Part shown: piece after piece, positions 44,856 through 56,243 of the stretch | Numbering within the stretch: the stretch's first letter is position 1 | Layout of the letters: each line of letters begins with the position of its first letter | Assembly (NCBI RefSeq): GCF_004363045.1 | Contig: NZ_SNYJ01000021.1 | Coordinates: 1-64,000, forward strand | Direction of reading: 5' to 3' | Length of the DNA: 64,000 nt | Source: Aureibacillus halotolerans | Lineage (GTDB): Bacteria; Bacillota; Bacilli; Bacillales; DSM-28697 | Program-made: the position numbers and the translations under genes | Notes under the pieces: model-generated | What the model was told of the DNA's origin: nothing | The model's input: only the letters and a program-made list of their open reading frames with translations | Database searches by the model: none

Positions 44856-46751
44856 TTATCGGTTGAGCAAGCTTCCTACATAACGAAGCAAATCGTTTGC
44901 TGACGTTGAGTTATACCCATGCTCCTCGGTTAAACGGTCAATGACATTGTTAATTTTCTTCAACTGCTGTTCATCTGGTGTTTTCGTCGAGGTGGTGATT
45001 TTGACAACATCTTTTAAGTCAGCAAACAGCTTCTTCTGGATGGCTTCACGCAAACGTTCATGTGAATTGTAATCAAATTTCTTCCCTTTTCGAGCATAGG
45101 CAGAAATTCGAATGAGAATTTCCTCTCGAAAGGATTTTTTGGCATTCTCGGAAATCCCGATTTGTTCTTCGATGGAACGCATCAGTTTTTCATCTGGATT
45201 CATTTCTTCCCCTGTTAACAGGTCGCGTAGCTTGTTTTTGTTGCAAAATGCCTCGACATTGTCGAGATAATTGTCCATTAAGGTTTTCGCAGATTCTTCG
45301 TAAGAGTACACAAACGCTTTTTGCACTTCTTTTTTGGCAATATCATCGTATTCCTTGCGGGCAACTGAGATGAAATTCAAATAGCGTTCACGATCATCCT
45401 GTGAAATCGAAGCATGATTGTAAAGCCCATCCTTGATACTGCGAAGAACATCCAATGCGTTAAGCACAGGTACATCTTTCCGAATAATACAGGACGAGAT
45501 TCGATTGATGACATACCGTGGGTCGATGCCATCCATGCCTTCATCTGGAAATTCCTTTTGTAACTCTTCTAAGTCGATTTGATTAAACCCTTCGACTTCC
45601 TCACCGTTGTAAAGCTTCATCTTTTTCAACGAATCGGCGCCACTCTTCGTTGATTCCTTCAGTCGCGTCAAGGTCGTGAACATTGCCGCAACCTTTAATG
45701 TATGAGGGGCAATATGCACATGCGCCATATCACTTTCACGGATCATTTTCTCGTAAATTTTTTCTTCTTCATCAAGCTTCAAGTTATACGGCATCGGCAT
45801 GACAATCATCCGTGACTGCAACGCTTCATTTTTCTTATTGCCGATAAACGTTTTATACTCTGTTTCGTTCGTGTGGGCCACGATCATTTCGTCAGCCGAA
45901 ATTAAGGCAAATCGCCCCGCCTTAAAATTGCCTTCTTGCGTCAATGACAGCAAATGCCAAAGAAATTTTTCATCGCACTTCAGCATCTCCTGAAACTCCA
46001 TCAATCCACGGTTGGCTTTGTTCAATTCGCCGTCAAATCGGTAGGCACGTGGATCGGATTCCGAGCCATACTCTGCAATTGTGGAAAAATCAATACTTCC
46101 AGTCAAATCGGCAATGTCTTGTGATTTCGGATCGGATGGCGAAAACGTACCTACACCTTTTCGTTTGTCCTCTGAGAGCAGCACACGTTCAACACGGACA
46201 TCCTCAATTTTCCCTTCATATTCCTGCTCAAGACGCATCAAATTAAGCGGAGATAAATTGCCTTCAATGCGAATGTCGTATTCATCATAAAAATCTTCAC
46301 GAAGATGCTGCGGAATAAGATGGAGTGGGTCTTCTTGCATCGGGCAGCCTTTGATGGCATACACGGCTCCACTATCGGTGCGTGAATAGTGCTCGAGCCC
46401 TCTCTTTAAAAGCGTAACTAAAGTGGATTTTCCTCCGCTCACTGGTCCCATTAAAAGCAAAATTCTCTTCCGAACGTCTAAACGTTTGGCAGATGGATGA
46501 AAATATTCTTCGACAAGCCGTTCCAACGCTTCCTCGACGCCAAACAAATGGTTGTCAAAAAAATGATAATGCTTCTTGCCTTCTTTTTCGGTAATGCCGG
46601 CATCTTTTATCATATTATAAATGCGTGAGTGTGCGGTTTGCGCGACTTCAGGACGTTGTTTTACAATTTCAAGATATTCGGCAAACGTACCTTCCCATTC
46701 AAGTTCATTTTCCCTTTCCCTGTATGCTTCAATTTTCCTCAGTATGCTCAT
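44856..46751 (-). CDS. prkA: PrkA AAA+ protein (sporulation serine kinase/protease)
   Basis: 631 residues, the same length as B. subtilis PrkA. N-terminal AAA+ ATPase with Walker A GPVSGGKST (102-110) and a C-terminal PrkA domain. Described as a protein kinase and more recently as an ATP-dependent protease affecting sporulation. ATG preceded by AAGGAGGT. Lies upstream of yhbH on the same strand. Confidence 0.94.
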   Translation of the reverse strand: MSILRKIEAYRERENELEWEGTFAEYLEIVKQRPEVAQTAHSRIYNMIKDAGITEKEGKKHYHFFDNHLFGVEEALERLVEEYFHPSAKRLDVRKRILLLMGPVSGGKSTLVTLLKRGLEHYSRTDSGAVYAIKGCPMQEDPLHLIPQHLREDFYDEYDIRIEGNLSPLNLMRLEQEYEGKIEDVRVERVLLSEDKRKGVGTFSPSDPKSQDIADLTGSIDFSTIAEYGSESDPRAYRFDGELNKANRGLMEFQEMLKCDEKFLWHLLSLTQEGNFKAGRFALISADEMIVAHTNETEYKTFIGNKKNEALQSRMIVMPMPYNLKLDEEEKIYEKMIRESDMAHVHIAPHTLKVAAMFTTLTRLKESTKSGADSLKKMKLYNGEEVEGFNQIDLEELQKEFPDEGMDGIDPRYVINRISSCIIRKDVPVLNALDVLRSIKDGLYNHASISQDDRERYLNFISVARKEYDDIAKKEVQKAFVYSYEESAKTLMDNYLDNVEAFCNKNKLRDLLTGEEMNPDEKLMRSIEEQIGISENAKKSFREEILIRISAYARKGKKFDYNSHERLREAIQKKLFADLKDVVKITTSTKTPDEQQLKKINNVIDRLTEEHGYNSTSANDLLRYVGSLLNR

Positions 46752-46846
46752 GTGGACCTCCTTGGCTATCCTGGTTCCTAAAATTCAAGGATTTAGTGTA
46801 CTTCCACTGTATGCACGAAAAGCTAATGGCATGCCCATGAGTAGAA

Positions 46847-46881
46847 TTAGCGTTCACTTTTGATGAAAAATAGCGTATAAT
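46847..46881 (+). promoter_or_regulatory. Sigma-A promoter of a tiny gene
   Basis: TTCACT, 17 bp, TATAAT about 40 bases before the 34-codon ORF. Confidence 0.6.
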
Positions 46882-46918
46882 ACACACTTGAAACAAGCTT
46901 GTTCGAGGAGGAATGAAC

Positions 46919-47023
46919 ATGAGCTTTTTTATCATCCTGCTTGTAATGCTCACGTTCCTGGCGTCTATTATGACGGCCGGATACAATGATCCACCTAACG
47001 CATTAAAGCGAAAAAGCAAGTAA
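46919..47023 (+). CDS. Tiny single-helix membrane protein, unknown
   Basis: 34 residues: a hydrophobic helix (FFIILLVMLTFLASIMTA) and a short basic tail ending KRKSK. CGAGGAGG lies six to seven bases before the ATG; a promoter precedes and a terminator follows, so it is a complete transcription unit. Family not recognised. Confidence 0.65.
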   Translation: MSFFIILLVMLTFLASIMTAGYNDPPNALKRKSK

Positions 47024-47031
47024 GCGCTTTT

Positions 47032-47070
47032 TCAGCAATCGCCATTTGATGGTGATTGCCTTTTTATTTA
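47032..47070 (+). terminator. Terminator of the tiny gene
   Basis: GCAATCGCC and GGTGATTGC arms followed by CTTTTTA. Confidence 0.8.
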
Positions 47071-47150
47071 ACTGAATATTGAAACGAAAAAACATAAAAA
47101 ACAAGCGTTCTCTCTGAGAAACTGCTCAGGAAACGCTTGTGTGTATTCGA

Positions 47151-47621
47151 CTACCCCAGGTTTGGATACCCCTGCTGTCGTAAGGCTTCATAAATCATGA
47201 CGGTCGCCGTATTGGCAAGATTTAACGAGCGGACATTTTCCGTCATCGGCATGCGCAAGCAATTGTCCTTATGCGCCGCGAGCACTTCTTCTGGCAATCC
47301 TGACGTTTCTCTCCCAAACACAAACACTTGATCCTCAGGCTGTTTGTAGGACACTTCACTGTGCGCCTTTGCGCCATGTTTGGTTAAAAAATAGAAAGAT
47401 GCCCCTTTTAATTGCTCCATGGCAATGTCTAAAGAGTCATGATAGTAAACCTCTACGAACTCCCAATAATCCAATCCAGCTCTTTTTAACATTTTATCAT
47501 CTGTGGAAAACCCTAGGGGCTTCACTAGATGAAGGGCAGTGTTCGTTGCAGCACAGGTTCTAGCAATGTTGCCTGTATTGGATGGAATCTCTGGTTGATA
47601 TAATACAATGTGGTTGGCCAA
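47151..47621 (-). CDS. trmL: tRNA (cytidine(34)-2'-O)-methyltransferase TrmL
   Basis: SPOUT methyltransferase modifying the wobble base of tRNA-Leu isoacceptors. 156 residues: HIVLYQPEIPSNTGNIARTC start, FGRETSGLP and LRMPMTENVRSLNLANT knot motifs. TTG at 47621 gives a product aligned with CspR of B. subtilis. The first ATG (47633) abuts GAGGAG with no spacing. Start therefore somewhat uncertain. Confidence 0.9.
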   Translation of the reverse strand: MANHIVLYQPEIPSNTGNIARTCAATNTALHLVKPLGFSTDDKMLKRAGLDYWEFVEVYYHDSLDIAMEQLKGASFYFLTKHGAKAHSEVSYKQPEDQVFVFGRETSGLPEEVLAAHKDNCLRMPMTENVRSLNLANTATVMIYEALRQQGYPNLG

Positions 47622-47688
47622 AACACCTGTCATCTCCTCATGTGTAAACTACCGTACCATTATACCACCCAATGCAATGGGATGTGCG

Positions 47689-48549
47689 TTACCCTTTAAT
47701 ATGAAAAAACTTGTATTGAATATTTGGCGTATACGCTGTCGAATCCTCATAGGCCCAGTATCGCATACGACTGTTTGATGTGTGCGCGTTCACGAGCGGC
47801 TCTCCATTTTCATCGAAGGCGGTCACAATCGTGTTGTGATTCCATCGGCCATCTCCCTCAAAGTCGTAGCAAATCACATCCCCTAACTGAAGATCCAATG
47901 GGCTTGCGACCTCCTCCCCTTGCAAGCCTGCCGTTGACCCACTAAGGTACCAACGAAGGGAGTGCGCCACAGCCCAGCTATAGCTCCATGAGGATCCAGA
48001 ATACCACCAGCCTTTGCCCCGGTTTGGCTGCCCTCTCATCGGTGCCCCGCCTGCACGAAGGCATTGAGAAATGTAATTGGTGCAGTCTACCTCAAACTCG
48101 CGATACGCTGGATTGTAGGAGTTCCACCAATAGTCCGCATAGCGCACAGCCTCCCTGCGATTGTATGAAAAACGTGTGGATTCGTGTGGATCACGAGAAT
48201 CAATGTCCTCTGATCCTGGCGAAAGAACTGGCTGTTCTTCCTCTACTCTGTAATGCTCCCAATCCCCATTCTCATCGAAGACCCGTTCCTGCAACCGCTC
48301 CTCCTTGTATAACATCCCTTCTTTTCCTTGATACATAAGAGAAAGGTGACAAAAATACATGCGATGATCGTGATTCTCTTCAACGAGCGGTTTTGCCACA
48401 GCCTCTGCTTTGACAATCTTCATGCCACGGCGCTGAAAGGAATCTTTCATTGCAATAAATGGCGCAGCATGCCGATCGGTCAATGCTGACCCTGAATGAA
48501 CTAGATACGAAAGACGTTGCCTCCAAAGGGCTTGTAAGTCATCTGACAT
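47689..48549 (-). CDS. Amidase-domain protein (YhbB-like)
   Basis: 286 residues; C-terminal putative amidase domain with VDCTNYISQCLRAGG (catalytic Cys region) and WNHNTIVTAF (His region), related to CHAP-type folds. No signal peptide, so it is probably cytosolic or spore-located. ATG at 48549 has AGGAGGTGA upstream. B. subtilis YhbB has the same layout. The gap 48550-48780 contains only the next terminator. Confidence 0.8.
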   Translation of the reverse strand: MSDDLQALWRQRLSYLVHSGSALTDRHAAPFIAMKDSFQRRGMKIVKAEAVAKPLVEENHDHRMYFCHLSLMYQGKEGMLYKEERLQERVFDENGDWEHYRVEEEQPVLSPGSEDIDSRDPHESTRFSYNRREAVRYADYWWNSYNPAYREFEVDCTNYISQCLRAGGAPMRGQPNRGKGWWYSGSSWSYSWAVAHSLRWYLSGSTAGLQGEEVASPLDLQLGDVICYDFEGDGRWNHNTIVTAFDENGEPLVNAHTSNSRMRYWAYEDSTAYTPNIQYKFFHIKG

Positions 48550-48724
48550 CCGCCTCACCTCCTGTTAAAGCTTATGAGAGGAGGGGTGGTGTTCATGCTT
48601 ATATAGATATGGTTGAACGATGAGATGGGGCATCCTTGTTTTCAATTGCACAAAAAAACATATTAATTCCGACTATGAAAGATGATATGTAAGGTTGCGA
48701 CTTTAACGAACAGAAACCACAAAA

Positions 48725-48770
48725 TAAAAAACACCCAGAGCGTCATACATATGCTCTGGATGTTTAAAGT
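48725..48770 (-). terminator. Terminator of the collagen-like gene
   Basis: CATCCAGAGC and GCTCTGGGTG arms followed by TTTTTTATTTT on the minus strand. Confidence 0.85.
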
Positions 48771-48780
48771 AAAGCTACTC

Positions 48781-51217
<2,437 letters not shown>

Positions 51218-51301
51218 TAAAAGTGGATCAAATTTATCCTATGTGGTATTCCATTGATCTGCTTACACTTTTTCATTACTTTTTTAAAATTGTGCTCATC
51301 T

Positions 51302-51340
51302 AAATAAAAAAGGCCTGGAAACAACCCAGACCTTTGCACA
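51302..51340 (-). terminator. Terminator of the His/Cys-rich protein gene
   Basis: GGTCTGG and CCAGGCC arms followed by TTTTTTATTT on the minus strand. Confidence 0.8.
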
Positions 51341-51347
51341 ACCTCTA

Positions 51348-52037
51348 TTAACGGTATTGGAATAGAGTAAATGTTGCGTTGGAAACTTCGACAGATGAAG
51401 CGGTTCCACCAGCCACTTTTCGTAATGTTAGTGTGTAAATAATGTCATCATCTCTACTATTGAGAACGTCTTTTGCATCGAAAGGAACGTTCATATCTGT
51501 TGTTAACAGTGGCATAGAGTAAATGATTTGACCTTGGAGTGGATCTTGGTAACGGTTTGACTTGCGAATTAGAAGATTCTGGGCAATCGATGGATCTCCC
51601 CATTCTAGAAACATGGAGCCTGTCAAAAGAACGACATCGCCGTTTTCTGAACACTCAACAGATACTTGCCCAAGAATTTCTTCAACGGTTGTATTAGCCG
51701 CTGCAGTAATGATTAAGGATCCATTTTGAGTTGTGACACCCATTTCAACTACTGCACCTTCTTGGCACTCACAACTCTTAGGCTTGCAATGATGATGCTT
51801 CTTGTGATGCCCATTTGTTTCATTTGACTCGTTAGACTCATTGGAATCATTACAATGGATATGAATTTCGTTTACGGTGTTCCGCTCGCTAGATTCGTCA
51901 TTCCATGATTCACACTCAGCAGATTCTACAGATTCTCCACAGAAATCATGCTTTTTCTTACACTTTTTGTGCTTGCGTTTCCGACGAAGCTGGTCTTCTA
52001 AATCAAGTATTGATTCAGTTCGGAAGTAACGTTTCAC
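51348..52037 (-). CDS. Putative spore-surface protein, His/Cys/Asn-rich head
   Basis: 229 residues. N-terminal third is rich in Lys, His, Asn, Glu and Cys (HKKCKKKHDFCGES; repeated NES; HHKKHHHCKPKSCEC). The rest looks like a beta-sandwich domain of about 130 residues. No known family recognised. Its position between a collagen-like gene and a glycosyltransferase suggests the exosporium or coat. GTG start with AGGAGAG upstream; that site is part of a long inverted repeat. Confidence 0.65.
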   Translation of the reverse strand: MKRYFRTESILDLEDQLRRKRKHKKCKKKHDFCGESVESAECESWNDESSERNTVNEIHIHCNDSNESNESNETNGHHKKHHHCKPKSCECQEGAVVEMGVTTQNGSLIITAAANTTVEEILGQVSVECSENGDVVLLTGSMFLEWGDPSIAQNLLIRKSNRYQDPLQGQIIYSMPLLTTDMNVPFDAKDVLNSRDDDIIYTLTLRKVAGGTASSVEVSNATFTLFQYR

Positions 52038-52043
52038 TTACGC

Positions 52044-52103
52044 ACACTCTCCTTTTCTCAGCAGGATTTCCCTGCCGTATGCTTCATCATATGAGGAGAG
52101 TGT
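52044..52103 (-). promoter_or_regulatory. Leader hairpin hiding the ribosome binding site
   Basis: In the minus-strand leader ACACTCTCCT (52094-52103) pairs perfectly with AGGAGAGTGT (52044-52053), which contains the ribosome binding site. A second hairpin GCAGG/CCTGC (about 52061-52075) nests inside. Confidence 0.6.
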
Positions 52104-52150
52104 TGCGTTTGTAGCGACGTTCACCTAGCAAGTGGAAAACTTGGCTAACG

Positions 52151-53221
52151 TCACGTCAAAAAATAGGGTTCATTATAAAGGACGCTTGGATGGGTAGGGT
52201 GGTGTTTTTTAGTGATTTCGTGATAGCGACGTGCCTCTTCCATTTGATTCAGTCGCCAATGACACACAACGAGTTGTAGCGCGGGATACCAAGTCGAGAA
52301 GGCTTTAAGATTAAAACCAGGCAATTCAACCTCTTCAAACGACAGGGCGTGAGAAAACCAAAAAATCGCCGCTTTATATTGCTCCTTTTCGAAGAAAAAA
52401 TCCCCCATTCGGCAGCTATGCTGTGGGCGGGGCATGTCATAAAGAAAGGAACGAACAATCGCGCGTTGTGCATTGTCTTTTTCATCTAAGGCGTTGTAGT
52501 TATCGCTAATGCTCAAACAGGCAGCGATGTTGTCCTCGACCCAGCCTGCTTTTGATGTTAAAAATTGCTCATAGTATTGTATGGAACGTCTATGTTGTCC
52601 GTGCTCACGCAATTCATTGGCAAAGTAATAGACGTCTCTCGCTGTCATTTCCTCTTTGCGTTCCAGCATGGATTCATAGATCTTTAAATTTCGATCACTT
52701 GAGGGGACGGTCGTTTTTTTACTCTTCTGATGCGTGACAGCAATGTCGGAGGCAAAGATATTGCCGCCTACGGCCAAGTATTCATGGACCGCACCAATCC
52801 ATTGAAACCCTCGTTCACGTTTAATGAGTCGGTTTCGTCGATACGTAAAGCTAGGCTTGCCACTGTCATCAAACGCTGTATGGTAATGCATTGAAACAGC
52901 ATCTACGGAAGGATCAAGAGACGCTTTTAGTCTAAGGAATTTTTCCTGATCCTCTGTTGTCAACACATCATCAGCGTCTAACCAAAGAATATACGGCTTC
53001 GTTGCTTTAGCAAAAGCTGCGTTACGTGCCTTAGCAAAATGCTCAACCCAATCAAATTCGTACACATGTTGCGTAAATTTACTCGCAATCTCTTTCGTTT
53101 GATCAGTGGATCCCGTGTCCATCACAATGATTTCATCCACCACGTTCTCCACGGATTTAAGGCAATCGGCAAGCACTTCTTCTTCGTTTTTCACGATCAT
53201 ACATAAGCTAATCTCAATCAT
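52151..53221 (-). CDS. Family 2 glycosyltransferase with TPR-like C-terminus
   Basis: 356 residues. GT-A domain: SLCMIVKNEEEVL, DEIIVMDTGSTDQT and DADD metal motif (LWLDADDVLT). The C-terminal half is helical and TPR-like. Resembles SunS-type protein glycosyltransferases. Co-directional with the two spore-surface genes downstream, so it may glycosylate the collagen-like protein. ATG at 53221 has GGAGG six bases upstream. Confidence 0.85.
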   Translation of the reverse strand: MIEISLCMIVKNEEEVLADCLKSVENVVDEIIVMDTGSTDQTKEIASKFTQHVYEFDWVEHFAKARNAAFAKATKPYILWLDADDVLTTEDQEKFLRLKASLDPSVDAVSMHYHTAFDDSGKPSFTYRRNRLIKRERGFQWIGAVHEYLAVGGNIFASDIAVTHQKSKKTTVPSSDRNLKIYESMLERKEEMTARDVYYFANELREHGQHRRSIQYYEQFLTSKAGWVEDNIAACLSISDNYNALDEKDNAQRAIVRSFLYDMPRPQHSCRMGDFFFEKEQYKAAIFWFSHALSFEEVELPGFNLKAFSTWYPALQLVVCHWRLNQMEEARRYHEITKKHHPTHPSVLYNEPYFLT

Positions 53222-53335
53222 CACAAACCTCCAAAAAAGGTAGTCATCTTCGATTAGCCTATGCCCAAAATGAAGTTATGTGCCTTCCCCCTATAAATAT
53301 CCTTTTTTCGTCGTATAGAAGAGACCGATTGACAT

Positions 53336-53589
53336 GAAGACGAACAACGCAAAAGCGACAACCTGCTGCAGAATGTTATTCGTCATGCGAAATTCGGCGC
53401 ATTTGTAGGCATCTATTCTACAAAAACAGCAGCTGGCTTTCAAATTGACATTGTCGATAAAGGGCCAGGTTTCGATCAGCCATCCGAAAAATTCGGCGCA
53501 AACATCGGACTATCCATCGTCAAGTCAATCGCTAAAAAGATGAACATCACGACGGAAAAACGGTCGTGTCTCTTCATCTCTTTAAATAG
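53336..53589 (+). pseudogene. Remnant of a sensor histidine kinase (HATPase end)
   Basis: An open stretch without start codon encodes NLLQNVIRHAK (N box), DIVDKGPGF (G1 box) and GLSIVKSIAKKM (G2 box), the final part of a histidine kinase ATP-binding domain. A stop (TGA at 53330) precedes it, and sensor, HisKA and response regulator are absent. A terminator-like hairpin follows. Confidence 0.75.
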
Positions 53590-53636
53590 AAAAAACGATC
53601 CGTTAGGTGTACGCCTGAACAGATCGTTTTTCTTAT
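53589..53636. terminator. Terminator after the kinase remnant
   Basis: AAAACGATC and GATCGTTTT arms with T-run on the plus strand; also suits the convergent YdeI-like gene. Confidence 0.75.
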
Positions 53637-53660
53637 TATAATGATTGAGTCGAATTTCAT

Positions 53661-54254
53661 CTACCGATCATTTATCCCCTTGCCTTCAAAAATCTTCGGC
53701 ATGCATTTTTCTACTCTTGACGTCCGTGTTTTGGATTGTTTTGGTGAAGAGAAATGGATCACATACATTCTTTGTCGCCCCGGTGTCAGTGCTTCAAAAG
53801 CCTCTTTCAGGCCAGGGACTTCGTCCAATTTCGCTTTGAATTCTTCGGGGTAAACAAGGTCTTTTTTCTCTTTAACGACTTTCATACCCGCCCTTTCCAC
53901 TTCAGTGGCCTCTTTCACGTACGCTTTCAAGATCGGTTCCAGCTCTACGATTTCTTGAACATTGGTGAAGCGAATTTGGCGCGCTGATTGTACATTCTCC
54001 GTTTGTTGGATGAGAATCCCATGCTCGTCCTTTAACAACGCACCTTTGTGAAACAATAGCGCCACATAGTCGTTAAATCCGTGCATTAACACGACGTTTT
54101 TCGAATTCAATGTGTAGCAGGGATGCATCCACTTGAAATCTTCGGTCAGCTCACAGTCAAGAATGATGGTCCTCAACTTCTTGTACTCTTCCTTCCACGT
54201 TTTAGCCTTAGCTAAAAATTCATCAACTTTCGGATTTAACTCACGTTCCTCCAT
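53661..54254 (-). CDS. YdeI-like DUF1801 family protein
   Basis: 197 residues. DUF1801-type N-terminal part (ELTEDFKWMHPCYTLNSKNV) and C-terminal YdeI/OmpD-associated helical segment (LTPGRQRMYVIHFSSPKQSK). Function unknown; B. subtilis YdeI is similar. ATG at 54254 follows AAGGAGTG by seven bases; the longer frame reads through that site. Confidence 0.82.
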   Translation of the reverse strand: MEERELNPKVDEFLAKAKTWKEEYKKLRTIILDCELTEDFKWMHPCYTLNSKNVVLMHGFNDYVALLFHKGALLKDEHGILIQQTENVQSARQIRFTNVQEIVELEPILKAYVKEATEVERAGMKVVKEKKDLVYPEEFKAKLDEVPGLKEAFEALTPGRQRMYVIHFSSPKQSKTRTSRVEKCMPKIFEGKGINDR

Positions 54255-54411
54255 TATGGAACACTCCTTATTCAATAGCCTTATGTTTGCTAGTTACCTA
54301 TCACTAGTGACATTTTCGATTCGATGAAAAGCTTATCCTATCCATCATCTCCGAAATGCTTTTGTCTTAGTACAAATTGAAAGTAGATTTTGCCGTCTGT
54401 ATTTGAACAAC

Positions 54412-54915
54412 CTATCTTTTTTCAATCTCAAGCAACGTTTTCTTAATGGACAAGCCGCCATTATACCCAACAAGTGATCCATCACTTCCGATAACACGGT
54501 GACAAGGGACAATGACAGGGATTGGATTTTTATTAATCGCTCCACCCGCTGCTCTCACTGCCTTTGGGGAGGCAATGGTTTCAGCAATTCCCTTGTAGGC
54601 CGTCATTTCTCCATAAGGCACATCCATCAGGGCTTGCCAAACCTTTGCTTGAAAGTCTGTTCCCCGTAAATCAAGTGGCACGTCAAATGCCGTTCTCTCG
54701 CCAGAAAAATACTCTTCTAGCTGGGACCTCGTTGAAGAAGATGCATTGATTTGCTCAAAACTTGGATTGTCAAAATACCGCTCAAACCAAGGAGTTTCTT
54801 TTTCCAGACGCTCCTCATACGTCCCAAACGCTAGCCGACACAAGCCCTTTTCACTAAAATACAGGGTGAGTGTTCCAAGAGGTGTATCATCTAGCTCATA
54901 AAATGAAATGGTCAT
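54412..54915 (-). CDS. ogt: Methylated-DNA--protein-cysteine methyltransferase
   Basis: Suicide repair enzyme removing methyl groups from O6-methylguanine. 167 residues with the acceptor motif PCHRVIG (Cys138) and the VRAAGGAINKNP helix. Overlaps the queG stop by four bases (ATGA), so both are co-translated. AAGGAG precedes the ATG. Confidence 0.93.
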   Translation of the reverse strand: MTISFYELDDTPLGTLTLYFSEKGLCRLAFGTYEERLEKETPWFERYFDNPSFEQINASSSTRSQLEEYFSGERTAFDVPLDLRGTDFQAKVWQALMDVPYGEMTAYKGIAETIASPKAVRAAGGAINKNPIPVIVPCHRVIGSDGSLVGYNGGLSIKKTLLEIEKR

Positions 54916-56060
54916 GGGGTTATCTCCTTCTCAAAGCGAAGCCCTTTTTGAATTTCTTCTCGTACTTCCTCGTCCTCTTCTACTTCTAAACGTTCAGATA
55001 GAAAACGCAACGCTTCAGGTTGCTTGTTTGCGGCAATTTTTCCGTATGACCACGCTGCTGTCCCACGAATAACGGGTCTAGGGTCACTTTTGATCAGCTC
55101 CTCTAGTAGGGGAAGCGCAGTGTCATCTTTATATATGGCTAAGGCCAAAATGGCGTTGCGCTGAATAGGCTTCTTTCCGCGCCAAGAGCCTGACATCCGG
55201 CCGTAGGTGTCTTTAAATTCTCGATTAGAAATCGTAAGAAGCGGCTTTAAGAGCGGCTTCACCTTCTCAGGGTCTGGTTCAAATTCAGGCTGGGTATGAA
55301 AATCAACGCCACGATTTTTCGGACACACGGTTTGGCATGTGTCACAGCCGTAAAGTCGATTGCCAATGACTTTTCGATATTCGTCCTGAAGGAACCCCTT
55401 CGTTTGTGTCAAAAAAGAGATGCATTTCTTCGCATCAAGCTGCCCACCTTGCACTAGTGCGCCCGTAGGACACGCCTCCACACAAATATTGCACGTCCCA
55501 CATCCATCCTCAACAGGCGTATCTGGCTCAAAAGGGACCGATGTAATCATCTCGCCAAGATAAATATAAGAGCCATAGATCGGCGATATAATTGCACAGC
55601 TTTTCGCGCTAAAGCCAATGCCTGCCCGTTCCGCAACAGCGCGATCGGATAGCTCTCCCGTATCGACCATCGATGTCACATAAGCCTCTGGTACCCGCTC
55701 TTGCAAATACGCTTGAAGCTTGTCCAAACGATCTCGAAGAACCGTATGATAATCTTCTCCCCATGAAGCACGGCAAAACAAACCACGGGGGTCCTCTTTC
55801 GTGCTTTTAGGTGTATTCTTCATTTTCGAAGGATACGCGAGCGCAATGGCAATAATCGACTTCGCTTGTGGAAGCAATAGCTCTGGATGAGTGCGTTTTT
55901 CAATGTCGCTCTCCTCAAACCCTGATTGATAATTCAATGCCTGTTGCTGCTTGAGGCGTTCCTTTAACGTTAAAAAAGGGTCAGCCGAGGCAAACCCAAT
56001 GTCATCAATACCGATGGTTTTGCTATAGGCAATCAGATCTTCTTTGAGCATTTGGTTCAT
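54912..56060 (-). CDS. queG: Epoxyqueuosine reductase QueG
   Basis: Cobalamin- and iron-sulfur-dependent reductase performing the last step of queuosine synthesis in tRNA. 382 residues; two [4Fe-4S] motifs (CGTCNICVEACPTGA and CDTCQTVCPKN), and C-terminal HEAT-like repeats. All eight cluster cysteines are present. First gene of a two-gene unit with ogt. Confidence 0.94.
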   Translation of the reverse strand: MNQMLKEDLIAYSKTIGIDDIGFASADPFLTLKERLKQQQALNYQSGFEESDIEKRTHPELLLPQAKSIIAIALAYPSKMKNTPKSTKEDPRGLFCRASWGEDYHTVLRDRLDKLQAYLQERVPEAYVTSMVDTGELSDRAVAERAGIGFSAKSCAIISPIYGSYIYLGEMITSVPFEPDTPVEDGCGTCNICVEACPTGALVQGGQLDAKKCISFLTQTKGFLQDEYRKVIGNRLYGCDTCQTVCPKNRGVDFHTQPEFEPDPEKVKPLLKPLLTISNREFKDTYGRMSGSWRGKKPIQRNAILALAIYKDDTALPLLEELIKSDPRPVIRGTAAWSYGKIAANKQPEALRFLSERLEVEEDEEVREEIQKGLRFEKEITP

Positions 56061-56160
56061 TGGCCTCCGCTTCCTTTCACGAATTTTAAATTAGTATATC
56101 ACGGTTGATCGTCATGATGGAAATAGCAAATTACATATATATACATATATTGGCATATAA

Positions 56161-56205
56161 AAAACGCAATGCTTCGATGATAGAGAGCGAAGCACTGCGT
56201 TGTTA
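56161..56205 (-). terminator. Orphan minus-strand terminator
   Basis: ACGCA.TGCTTCG and CGAAGCA.TGCGT arms with a T-run on the minus strand. The only annotated gene to its right is on the plus strand, so the terminator serves an otherwise unrecognised short minus-strand transcript. Confidence 0.75.
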
Positions 56206-56243
56206 ACGGTTATTATAAGTACATGTTGAAGAATAACATACTC

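Noticed and set aside
53291-53386. 31-codon hydrophobic ORF on the minus strand
   Set aside because: No ribosome binding site, and the opposite strand carries clear histidine kinase motifs, so it is most likely a shadow.
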